Assembly: GCA_009783135.1 (NCBI GenBank) | Contig: WRHS01000014.1 | Span: forward strand, 1-21,504 | From: Dehalococcoidia bacterium | GTDB taxonomy: Bacteria; Chloroflexota; Dehalococcoidia; Dehalococcoidales; UBA1222 | Direction of reading: 5' to 3' | Length of the DNA stretch: 21,504 nucleotides | Shown: positions 1-6,240 of the stretch, in pieces | Numbering within the stretch: the stretch's first letter is position 1 | Layout of the letters: the number at the start of each line of letters is the position of its first letter | Notes under the pieces: model-generated | What the model saw: the letters and a program-made list of their open reading frames with translations, nothing else | Told to the model about the DNA's origin: nothing | Database searches by the model: none | Made by a program: the position numbers and the translations under genes

Positions 1-1
1 A

Positions 2-58
2 GGAAAAGAGGCTGAGTATAAAAAACTGCATAGCCAGCAACTGGGCTTGTTTGAATAA
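2..58 (+). CDS. C-terminal end of an unidentified protein (partial, 5' end outside window)
   Basis: The frame starting at base 2 is open from the window edge to a TAA at 56-58 and encodes GKEAEYKKLHSQQLGLFE. The composition looks like a genuine soluble-protein C-terminus. The last residues, QLGLF, match the pentapeptide by which many DNA polymerases and repair proteins bind the beta sliding clamp (consensus QL[SD]LF), so a DNA replication or repair protein is one guess. Too little is present to name the gene. It converges on the - strand unit that ends at 102, with a hairpin between them. Confidence 0.5.
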   Translation, partial: GKEAEYKKLHSQQLGLFE

Positions 59-72
59 TCACCCCCTGGATA

Positions 73-93
73 CCTCGCAGCTCTGCTGCGGGG
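73..93. terminator. Hairpin between convergent genes, possible bidirectional terminator
   Basis: CCTCGCAGC (73-81) pairs with GCTGCGGGG (85-93) around a 3-base loop, giving nine pairs including one G-U. It lies between the stop of the + strand partial gene (58) and the stop of the - strand gene (102), where a shared terminator is expected. No run of T follows on either strand, so classical intrinsic termination is not certain. Confidence 0.45.
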
Positions 94-101
94 AGGGTTC
101 A

Positions 102-1307
102 TTAATGCAGTATTGCGTCAACCTTTCCCACGAACGGATAGATTTCATCCGGAAAGTTTTCTAAATAACCGTCTCCTGTGAACAGGTATATGGGCAAGAG
201 GTAGTCGTTATTGGTGTCGTATATGTAATTGAGTTCAATACCGGTAATTACCAGACTTGTTAACAGTCGATAATTCACCACGCATTCCAGGTTTTCCATA
301 GGCGGAGGGTTTGGGCTTGTAAGATGCTCTTTAAGGATATCAAAGGCTTGGTCGGAATCCTTGAGTGGAACGTCAAATGCCGGCACGAGGGTAAACATGT
401 TCGTTTGCAGACTCAAAAGCGTGCCGTTTTCACCGATAACCATGCTGACGCCGCCTCCGTAAATGGCGATGCCGTTAATTGCCACGGAGAATGCTACCTC
501 CGTGCCGCATGCATTTGAGTCGGTAATAAGTCCGGTTGTGCTGTCAATGGTTTGTATCCAGCCTGCAGGAGATGCTGTTATGGATACTACGTTTTCAGGA
601 TATAGGTTATGCTCATGCAGCCATTTAGTGGCAAGTGCAATGCACTCCTGATTAGATGGTAGCTGGTTAGGTTTTTCCCAAAAGCGGTTATCGCTTAAGC
701 GCACGGAGCCGTCAAGCCCAATTTCAAGGGTTTGGGTTCCGTTGATGAATGTATAAGCCGAACGTTTGTCACCCGCCGGCAAAACCGGCAATGGGCTACC
801 TGTAAAGCCAAGTTGCAGGGCCATCTGAGACGCATAGCGGTCATTTACAACGGGGCGAACAATTTTGTAGGCACCGAGCGTGAGCAACAATTCTCGATAG
901 CTGTCTCCACTGACAAAAAGAGAACCAGAATGAGATTGAGATCGAACTTCACTAGAGGTTGAGGCATTGACAACATAAGTTGGTGTTTCTAGGGATGGTG
1001 GCGCATTTGATGGGAGTTGTATGGTAATATCGACGGGAGGTGCCCCGGATGTCCCGAGTTGTGTGGCATTCCGAAATACATAAGGATAGTTGCTTGAAGT
1101 ATCCGAGGTCTTATCCCAAAGCATCCTCCCCAGAGGCGTTGCGCTTAGGGCAATAGCCGGCAACAGGATAACCAAGATTGCAAGTAGGGGAATGAATCTG
1201 AGCATGCCGTTATTTCTTGCCATTGCCTGTTCGCGTTGAACAAACCGGTAAGAAGTCTTGCCTGCCATGGATGCGCCTAATTTTCCCAGATCTTCGTCAA
1301 AGCCCAT
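102..1307 (-). CDS. Single-pass membrane protein paired with an ECF sigma factor (candidate anti-sigma or signal protein)
   Basis: This 401-residue protein is of a family I do not recognise. Residues 1-34 are polar and probably cytoplasmic, about 35-56 form one hydrophobic segment (MLRFIPLLAILVILLPAIAL), and the remaining ~345 residues would lie outside the membrane. The outer part has three cysteines (222, 267, 342) and beta-rich stretches that faintly recall YycI/PepSY-like domains; this is a weak impression. The ATG at 1307 is two bases after the stop of the sigma gene and has GGAG nine bases upstream inside that gene, so translation is probably coupled. By position it could hold the sigma factor at the membrane, but the HxxxCxxC zinc motif of common anti-sigma factors is absent from the N-terminus. 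Confidence 0.75.
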   Translation of the reverse strand: MGFDEDLGKLGASMAGKTSYRFVQREQAMARNNGMLRFIPLLAILVILLPAIALSATPLGRMLWDKTSDTSSNYPYVFRNATQLGTSGAPPVDITIQLPSNAPPSLETPTYVVNASTSSEVRSQSHSGSLFVSGDSYRELLLTLGAYKIVRPVVNDRYASQMALQLGFTGSPLPVLPAGDKRSAYTFINGTQTLEIGLDGSVRLSDNRFWEKPNQLPSNQECIALATKWLHEHNLYPENVVSITASPAGWIQTIDSTTGLITDSNACGTEVAFSVAINGIAIYGGGVSMVIGENGTLLSLQTNMFTLVPAFDVPLKDSDQAFDILKEHLTSPNPPPMENLECVVNYRLLTSLVITGIELNYIYDTNNDYLLPIYLFTGDGYLENFPDEIYPFVGKVDAILH

Positions 1308-1309
1308 AA

Positions 1310-1795
1310 TCAGTCACTCCATTCCGACTTCAGCTTTTCCAATGCCCGGTATACCCTTGATTTTACCGTTGAAAGCGGCATATTCAGGATGGCTGAGATT
1401 TCATCCAGCGTATAGCCCTGAAAATATTTCAGTGTCATAATTTCCTTGTCTTCCAAAGCCAAATTGCTAATCATGCTATAAAAGCGCAGTTCCTCGTCAT
1501 TGAAGTCTTCAATAAATTGTGTCTCAAATTCCTGAAAGTCTGTGGCGATTGTTTTATTGCTTTTCAACATATTCTTGCATTCGTTAATTACGATGCGCGT
1601 TATCCATGTCTTTGCAAAAGCAACATCTTTCAGCTGATGACATTTTTTAACTGTTTTTAAATAAGCCTCCTGTAATGCATCCTCGGCCGCCTGATGGTTT
1701 TTTGTAATAGCCAAGGCTGTGAGATACAGTTTTTTCTGATTTTCAATAAAGCAATTTGAAAGGGCATTCTTCAGTTCAGGAGAATCAACGCTCAT
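1310..1795 (-). CDS. RNA polymerase sigma factor, ECF subfamily
   Basis: The 161-residue length and two-domain layout are those of group 4 (ECF) sigma factors. Region 2 covers about residues 16-82 and includes AAEDALQEAYLKT and TWITRIVINECKNMLK, which correspond to the core-binding and -10-recognition helices. Region 4 covers about 105-157, with the helix-turn-helix YTLDEISAILNMPLSTVKSR and the closing ALEKLK. No region 3 or sigma 1.1 is present. The ATG at 1795 is preceded by AAGGGA about ten bases upstream. The gene is divergent from the ribosomal cluster and is followed directly by the membrane protein at 102-1307, the usual sigma then regulator arrangement. The promoters it controls cannot be read from this window. 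Confidence 0.93.
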   Translation of the reverse strand: MSVDSPELKNALSNCFIENQKKLYLTALAITKNHQAAEDALQEAYLKTVKKCHQLKDVAFAKTWITRIVINECKNMLKSNKTIATDFQEFETQFIEDFNDEELRFYSMISNLALEDKEIMTLKYFQGYTLDEISAILNMPLSTVKSRVYRALEKLKSEWSD

Positions 1796-1823
1796 TATCC
1801 AAATTCCCTTTACTATTTGACAA

Positions 1824-1836
1824 TTGGCAGTGCCAA
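1824..1836. repeat. Palindrome TTGGCAGTGCCAA, possible operator
   Basis: This is a perfect inverted repeat of TTGGCA around a single central G. It lies about 30 bases upstream of the sigma-factor start codon. A related perfect palindrome, TTGGCGCCAA, lies ~43 bases away. The shared TTGGC half-site suggests a common binding protein, but no protein is identified. Confidence 0.35.
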
Positions 1837-1867
1837 AAAAGTTTCAACAAAATAAAAATATTTTTGT

Positions 1868-1877
1868 TTGGCGCCAA
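1868..1877. repeat. Palindrome TTGGCGCCAA, possible operator
   Basis: A perfect 10-base palindrome with the same TTGGC half-site as 1824-1836. Relative to the - strand promoter candidate at 1902-1929 it falls about 20 bases into the transcript, a place where a bound repressor could block transcription of the sigma gene. Confidence 0.35.
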
Positions 1878-1901
1878 CATAACTCTTGTTCCCACGTATA
1901 C

Positions 1902-1929
1902 ATTATATAGTATTGATGAAATGTGTCTA
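1902..1929 (-). promoter_or_regulatory. Candidate promoter for the sigma factor/membrane protein unit
   Basis: Read on the - strand, TAGACA (1929-1924) and TATAAT (1907-1902) are separated by 16 bases, matching the housekeeping sigma consensus at 5/6 and 6/6 positions. It would give a leader of about 100 bases. An ECF-like GGGAAC occurs at 1893-1888 on the same strand, but I see no convincing matching -10 element, so autoregulation by the sigma factor is not shown. Confidence 0.45.
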
Positions 1930-2044
1930 TTAGTGCCGTGACGCATGATGGTTTGGTGCCTAGAAACCGCTTATTTATAACGCGGGCGTGGCACATGCCC
2001 AAAGCATAGCTGACAGAAATGCGGGGGTCTAGCATTTTTTGTGC

Positions 2045-2074
2045 TTGACAATTTTTGCACGCCTGTGCTACACT
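2045..2074 (+). promoter_or_regulatory. Main promoter of the ribosomal-protein cluster
   Basis: A perfect TTGACA (2045-2050) is followed after 18 bases by TACACT (2069-2074), with TG in the extended -10 position (2066-2067). Transcription would begin near 2081, about 125 bases upstream of rpsL. It is the best housekeeping-type promoter upstream of the 36-gene series. Confidence 0.7.
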
Positions 2075-2100
2075 CTCCAATTGCGTTTGTTCATACGCTA

Positions 2101-2139
2101 GTGGCGTTCGCAGGAGTAAAAATTTGAACTGCGGGCCAC
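2101..2139 (+). promoter_or_regulatory. rpsL leader hairpin 1
   Basis: In the predicted 5' untranslated RNA, GTGGC (2101-2105) pairs with GCCAC (2135-2139) and CGCAG (2109-2113) pairs with CTGCG (2129-2133), leaving a 3x1 internal loop (GTT opposite G) and a 15-base AT-rich terminal loop. The interrupted two-part stem resembles a protein-binding RNA rather than a terminator, as no T run follows. The binding partner is unknown; S7 or S12 would be natural guesses for a str operon. Confidence 0.45.
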
Positions 2140-2148
2140 GGGGTTTTA

Positions 2149-2177
2149 CAAGGGATGAGCGGATAGTTCATCCCTTG
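2149..2177 (+). promoter_or_regulatory. rpsL leader hairpin 2
   Basis: CAAGGGATGAGC (2149-2160) pairs with GTTCATCCCTTG (2166-2177) around the loop GGATA: twelve consecutive pairs including one G-U. It ends 13 bases before the rpsL ribosome binding site AAGGGG (2191-2196). No T run follows, so it is more likely an RNA stability or translational control element than a terminator. Confidence 0.5.
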
Positions 2178-2204
2178 AATTGTGGGAGTAAAGGGGAAAA
2201 AGCA

Positions 2205-2645
2205 TTGCCCACTATTAATCAACTGGTAAGAAAAGGGCGGAAATCGGCCTCTAAGAGGACCAAGACGCCGGCGTTGAGATTTACTCTCAATGCACTGAAA
2301 AACAAATTGGTGCGCCGTAAAAGGAGTGCCCCGCAGAAGCGCGGCGTTTGCGTGCAGGTGAAAACCATGACACCCAAAAAGCCGAACTCGGCTCTGCGCA
2401 AAATTGCCCGTGTCAGGCTGACGAATGGCATTGAGGTCACGGCCTATATCCCGGGCGAGGGGCATGAGTTGCAGGAGCACTCGGTAGTTTTGGTGCGCGG
2501 CGGACGCGTTCCTGACCTGCCGGGCGTGCGCTATCATATTATCCGCGGCACGCTGGATACCACCGGTGTTGCCAACCGCAAGCAGGGTCGTAGCAAGTAC
2601 GGCGCCAAAAAGTCCAAGGGCGCTGAAACGGCTAAGAAGAGCTAG
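2205..2645 (+). CDS. rpsL: 30S ribosomal protein S12
   Basis: S12 sits at the decoding centre and contributes to translational fidelity. The TTG at 2205 is chosen because the product then begins PTINQLVRKG as in the whole family and AAGGGG lies eight bases upstream. An ATG at 2055 in the same frame lies upstream of the predicted transcription start, so it is unlikely to be used. The 146-residue product has the hallmark TPKKPNSALRK (56-66) and GEGHELQEHS (84-93). About residues 24-41 form an insertion relative to the short E. coli form, at the place where Firmicutes S12 also has extra residues. In RVPDLPGVRY (101-110) a Pro stands where Lys is nearly invariant (E. coli K87/K88); the following Asp, target of methylthiolation in some bacteria, is kept. 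Confidence 0.96.
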   Translation: MPTINQLVRKGRKSASKRTKTPALRFTLNALKNKLVRRKRSAPQKRGVCVQVKTMTPKKPNSALRKIARVRLTNGIEVTAYIPGEGHELQEHSVVLVRGGRVPDLPGVRYHIIRGTLDTTGVANRKQGRSKYGAKKSKGAETAKKS

Positions 2646-2653
2646 GAGGGAAG

Positions 2654-3124
2654 ATGCCTCGTCGCGCATTTATTCACAAAAGAAAATTTGAAGCTGACCC
2701 CAAGTACAACAGTGAACTGGTGGCAGTTTTTATCCGCAAGATTATGCTGGGCGGCAAAAAGAGTACCGCTCAGAGTGTTTTTTATGATGCAATGGATATA
2801 ATCCAGGAAAAGGAAAGCAAGGATCCATTGTCAGTGCTGCAACATGCAGTAACCAATTCCACACCACTGCTTGAGGTTCGTCCGCGCCGCGTGGGTGGCG
2901 CAAACTATCAGGTGCCTGTTGAGGTGCGCAAGGGGCGCGATCAGGCACTGGCGTTGCGCTGGCTTATTAAGGCATCAAGGGATCGCAGCGGCAAGTCCAT
3001 GGCCGAGAAGCTGTCGTCCGAGTTGATTGAAGCATCCAAGGGGCAGGGCTCTGCGGTTAAAAAGCGCGAGGAAACGCACAAGATGGCCGAGGCCAATCGT
3101 GCTTTTGCGCATTATAAGTGGTAG
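2654..3124 (+). CDS. rpsG: 30S ribosomal protein S7
   Basis: S7 nucleates assembly of the 30S head and contacts the E-site tRNA. The 156 residues equal the usual length, start with MPRRAFIHKR and contain the family stretch EVRPRRVGGANYQVPVEV, then ALRWLIKASRDR and the C-terminal AEANRAFAHYKW. The ribosome binding site AGGAGGG (2644-2650) overlaps the rpsL stop codon, so the two genes are tightly linked. Second gene of the str operon. Confidence 0.98.
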   Translation: MPRRAFIHKRKFEADPKYNSELVAVFIRKIMLGGKKSTAQSVFYDAMDIIQEKESKDPLSVLQHAVTNSTPLLEVRPRRVGGANYQVPVEVRKGRDQALALRWLIKASRDRSGKSMAEKLSSELIEASKGQGSAVKKREETHKMAEANRAFAHYKW

Positions 3125-3181
3125 ATTTGAGAGAGGTATAAAACGTAGTTTCTCGGTTAGGTAAAGGATTCAGATTTCATT

Positions 3182-5272
3182 ATGGTTAGTTTGGCTCAGA
3201 ATTTTCCGAAAGATAAGATACGCAACATTGGCATCATCGCTCATATTGATGCTGGTAAGACGACAACTACAGAGCGTATTCTTTTTTATACCGGACGTAC
3301 GTATAAGATAGGCAATACAGATGAAGGCACCACCGTAATGGACTGGATGGACCAGGAGCGTGCCCGCGGTATCACTATTTGTTCCGCTGCGACGACATGC
3401 GAGTGGAAAGACCACAGATTTAACCTTATTGATACCCCGGGACATGTGGATTTCACGGCAGAGGTTGAGCGCAGTCTGCGCGTACTGGACGGCGGCGTGG
3501 TGGTTTTTGACGGTGTGGCCGGTGTGGAGGCTCAGTCCGAGACGGTTTGGCGTCAGGCCGACCGCTATGGCGTGCCGCGTATATGCTTTGTCAACAAGCT
3601 GGATCGCACAGGGGCTGACTTTTTCCGTTGCGTCGGCATGATTGAATCGCGTCTTAAGGCGCATCCGATTGTTATTCAATTGCCGCTGGGGCGCGAGTCG
3701 TCTTTCACCGGCTTGATTGATTTGGTTGAGGGCAAGGCTATTGTTTATGAAGGCAAAGCCGAGGACGCCCCCAAGTGCTTGGATATTCCCGAAAAGGAAA
3801 AAGCCAGCTATGAAGAGCACCGCCAGAAGATGATTGAAAGCCTGTCTGAGGCGGACGACCAAATCATGTCGGACTATCTTGAAGGCAAGGAGATTAGCGT
3901 TGCCGACATCAAAGCGGCCTTGCGCCGTGTTGCCATCAGCGGAAAAGGCATTCCGGTGCTGTGCGGCTCATCTTTAAAGAACAAAGGCGTTCAGCCGTTG
4001 CTGGATGCCATTATTGATTACCTGCCGTCGCCATCTGACAAGGCTGAGGCTCAGGCCACAGAAGTCAAGACGGGCAACAGTGTTGCCTGCCCGATTCGCG
4101 ATGATTCCCCCCTGGTGGCTCTTGCCTTTAAAATCGTAGCTGATCCTTTCGTGGGTCGGCTGGTTTATCTGCGTATTTATTCCGGCACCATCACTGCCGG
4201 AAGTACTGTTTTGAATGCCACACGCGACAACAAGGAACGTGTCGGGCGACTGCTTCTCATGCATGCCAACCATCATGAGGAAATTGAGTCGGCCAATGCC
4301 GGTTCCATCGTAGCTACCATGGGCAGCAAAAACACCTTTACCGGAGATACGTTGTGTGATATTTCGCATCAGGTGTTGCTTGAGGCTATAAGCTTTCCGA
4401 CGCCGGTTATTTCCGTGGCTGTCGAGCCCAAAACGCGTGCAGACCGCGATAAGATGATTGATGGTTTGACCAAGCTTGCCGAGGAAGACCCGACATTTAA
4501 GGTGTCTTTCAATGATGAGACTGGACAGACGGTTATTGCCGGTATGGGTGAGTTGCATCTGGACGTGTTGGTCAATCGCTTGATGAGCGAGTTTAAGGTT
4601 GGTGCCAATGTCGGTGCACCCAAGGTAGCATATAAGGAAACCATCACTGCCACAAGTAAAGTTGAGGGTCGTTTCGTGCGCCAGTCCGGTGGACGCGGCC
4701 AGTACGGGCATGTTATGGTAGAGTTTTCACCCAATACGGGTAAGGGTTTTGAGTACGTCGACAATATTCGCGGCGGTGTGTTGCCCCGTGAGTATATCAA
4801 AGCCGCAGGCGAAGGCATTAAAGAAGCCATGGAAACCGGAGGACTGGCCGGCTATCAGGTGGTTGATGTAAAGGCGGCCATTTATGACGGCAGCTTCCAT
4901 GAGGTTGACTCAAACGATATGGCTTTCAAAATGGCCGGGTCGCTTGCACTCAAGAATGGTCTGCAGAAATGCAGTTCGGTTATTCTTGAGCCTATGATGA
5001 AAGTGGATGTGGTCACGCCAGAGCAGTACATGGGCGATATTATCGGTGACCTTAATGCCCGCCGTGGCCGCGTGGAGTCCATTGATACTACCGGTGATAC
5101 CACCACGGTCCATGGCGTTGTTCCGCTGTCTAAGACGTTCGGTTATACTACTGACCTGCGCTCCATGACACAGGGACGGGCAACTTTCTCTCTTGAGTTT
5201 TTCCAGTATCAACAGGTGCCGGCGTCTTTAGCTGAGGAAATCAAGGCTGAGACCGCCAGTAAGATTAATTAG
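3182..5272 (+). CDS. fusA: Translation elongation factor G
   Basis: EF-G is the cytoplasmic GTPase that drives translocation and, with RRF, ribosome recycling. The 696 residues match the usual ~690-700. GTPase motifs are in order: AHIDAGKT (20-27), RGITI (62-66), DTPGH (84-88) and NKLD (138-141). Later domains show GMGELHLDVLVNRL, GGRGQYGHVMVEF and the domain IV/V region with AGEGIKEAMETGGLAGYQVVDV and RGRVESIDT. The ATG at 3182 has only a distant AAAGGA (13 bases), a weak ribosome binding site; the 57-base gap after rpsG shows no good promoter. fusA is followed by rpsJ, with no tuf gene between. Confidence 0.98.
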   Translation: MVSLAQNFPKDKIRNIGIIAHIDAGKTTTTERILFYTGRTYKIGNTDEGTTVMDWMDQERARGITICSAATTCEWKDHRFNLIDTPGHVDFTAEVERSLRVLDGGVVVFDGVAGVEAQSETVWRQADRYGVPRICFVNKLDRTGADFFRCVGMIESRLKAHPIVIQLPLGRESSFTGLIDLVEGKAIVYEGKAEDAPKCLDIPEKEKASYEEHRQKMIESLSEADDQIMSDYLEGKEISVADIKAALRRVAISGKGIPVLCGSSLKNKGVQPLLDAIIDYLPSPSDKAEAQATEVKTGNSVACPIRDDSPLVALAFKIVADPFVGRLVYLRIYSGTITAGSTVLNATRDNKERVGRLLLMHANHHEEIESANAGSIVATMGSKNTFTGDTLCDISHQVLLEAISFPTPVISVAVEPKTRADRDKMIDGLTKLAEEDPTFKVSFNDETGQTVIAGMGELHLDVLVNRLMSEFKVGANVGAPKVAYKETITATSKVEGRFVRQSGGRGQYGHVMVEFSPNTGKGFEYVDNIRGGVLPREYIKAAGEGIKEAMETGGLAGYQVVDVKAAIYDGSFHEVDSNDMAFKMAGSLALKNGLQKCSSVILEPMMKVDVVTPEQYMGDIIGDLNARRGRVESIDTTGDTTTVHGVVPLSKTFGYTTDLRSMTQGRATFSLEFFQYQQVPASLAEEIKAETASKIN

Positions 5273-5286
5273 TGAGGCAGACTTAG

Positions 5287-5604
5287 ATGGCTACTACCAA
5301 GCAGAAAATACGCATCAAGTTGAAGGGTTTCGATCACCGCATCCTGGATCAGGCCGCGCGTCAGATTGTGGAGGCGCTGGAGAAAACCGGCGCGGTGGTC
5401 GTAGGTCCGGTACCGTTGCCGACGCGCATTAAAAAATTCAGTGTGATTCGCTCTTCATTTATTGATAAAGACTCTCAGGAACAGTTTGAGGTGCGCACCC
5501 ACAAGCGCATTATCGATATTGTGGAAACAACCTCCAAGACTATTGACGCCATCACCAATCTCAATCTACCATCAGGCGTCGGTATTGATATTAAATCGCG
5601 ATAA
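5287..5604 (+). CDS. rpsJ: 30S ribosomal protein S10
   Basis: S10 is a 30S head protein that, as NusE, also acts in transcription antitermination with NusB. The 105 residues carry KIRIKLKGFDHRILD, VGPVPLPTRIKKFSVIRS and the EQFEVRTHKRIIDI loop, all diagnostic. GAGG nine bases upstream supports the ATG at 5287. First gene of the S10 series, 14 bases after fusA. No separate leader, such as the L4-regulated S10 leader of E. coli, fits in this gap. Confidence 0.98.
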   Translation: MATTKQKIRIKLKGFDHRILDQAARQIVEALEKTGAVVVGPVPLPTRIKKFSVIRSSFIDKDSQEQFEVRTHKRIIDIVETTSKTIDAITNLNLPSGVGIDIKSR

Positions 5605-5613
5605 GGTACGACG

Positions 5614-6240
5614 ATGATACAAGGATTATTAGGACGCAAACTGGGTATGACGCAGCACTTCGGCGAGAATGGCAACGCTGAGGCGGCTACCATTATTGAG
5701 GCAGGGCCTTGCACGGTAGTGCAGGTAAAGACTCCTGCCGTTGACGGTTATACGGCTGCCCGCTTGGGTTTTGGTCAGGCCAAGAGACAGGGGGCAGTGC
5801 TCAAGGGACAGGGCAGGGGCTTTGGTGAGTTCAAGTACCTGCGTGAGTTCCGCCTGTCAACGGCAGATGGTGTTAATGTCGGCGATAAGCTGGACGTGAG
5901 CCTGTTTAAGCCTGGCGATAAGGTTACCGTCACTGGTATTTCCAAGGGGCATGGTTTTGCCGGTACTGTCAAGCGCTATAATTTCCGCGGCGGTCCGAAG
6001 ACACATGGTCAATCCGATCGCCAGCGTGCCCCCGGTTCCATTGGTGCCACCACTACGCCGGGGCGTGTTTACAAGGGAACGCTTATGGCGGGTCATATGG
6101 GACATGCTAGGGTTACTGTGCGCAACCTTGAGGTCATCAAGGCTGACAGCGAACGTAACATTTTACTGGTTAAGGGCGCTGTGCCCGGAGCCAAGAATGG
6201 ACTACTCTTAATTGGTAAGTCCAATGGGAGAAACGAGTGA
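5614..6240 (+). CDS. rplC: 50S ribosomal protein L3
   Basis: L3 is an early 50S assembly protein whose long loop approaches the peptidyl transferase centre. The 208 residues begin MIQGLLGRKLGMTQHFGENG and contain the signature KGHGFAGTVKRYNFRGGPKTHG followed by HRAPGSIG-like QRAPGSIGATTTPGRVYKG and MAGHMGHARVTVRNLEV. AAGG, overlapping the rpsJ stop, precedes the ATG by seven bases. The stop TGA overlaps the GTG start of rplD. Confidence 0.98.
   Translation: MIQGLLGRKLGMTQHFGENGNAEAATIIEAGPCTVVQVKTPAVDGYTAARLGFGQAKRQGAVLKGQGRGFGEFKYLREFRLSTADGVNVGDKLDVSLFKPGDKVTVTGISKGHGFAGTVKRYNFRGGPKTHGQSDRQRAPGSIGATTTPGRVYKGTLMAGHMGHARVTVRNLEVIKADSERNILLVKGAVPGAKNGLLLIGKSNGRNE

Larger units (their letters stand above)
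1796..2204. other. Divergent intergenic region between sigma factor gene and rpsL
   Basis: This 409-base stretch has no credible gene. The left part (1796-1920) is AT-rich and holds a - strand promoter candidate, a 12-base AT palindrome (1854-1865) and two TTGGC palindromes. The middle (about 1930-2040) shows only weak inverted repeats such as GGTTT...AAACC (1950-1968). The right part holds the + strand promoter at 2045-2074 and a ~125-base leader with two hairpins in front of rpsL. Confidence 0.8.

Noticed and set aside
1888..1893. ECF-type -35 element (GGGAAC on the - strand) implying autoregulation
   Set aside because: No convincing ECF -10 motif at the usual distance; a single short match is not enough.
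1886..1914. Second + strand promoter between the sigma gene and rpsL
   Set aside because: TTGTTC has no -10 element at proper spacing, and the AT-rich TATA stretch fits better with the - strand promoter.
2155..2166. Tiny upstream reading frame ATG-AGC-GGA-TAG in the rpsL leader
   Set aside because: Only three codons, buried in hairpin 2, with purine-rich sequence directly adjacent rather than at ribosome binding distance.
2055..2204. Long N-terminal extension of S12 starting at an ATG at 2055
   Set aside because: The ATG lies between the -35 and -10 elements of the predicted promoter, the 50 added residues are unlike S12, and a well-placed ribosome binding site precedes the TTG at 2205.
2091..2669. 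192-codon open frame on the - strand across rpsL
   Set aside because: Shadow of the S12 gene; no family resemblance, and the + strand product is certain.
3112..3142. Possible internal promoter for fusA (TTATAA ... TATAAA)
   Set aside because: Spacing of 19 bases and a poor -35 element; AT-rich matches of this quality are expected by chance.
3170..4711. Long - strand open frames opposite fusA (230 and 245 codons)
   Set aside because: They mirror the strongly biased codon use of fusA and show no recognisable domain or ribosome binding site.
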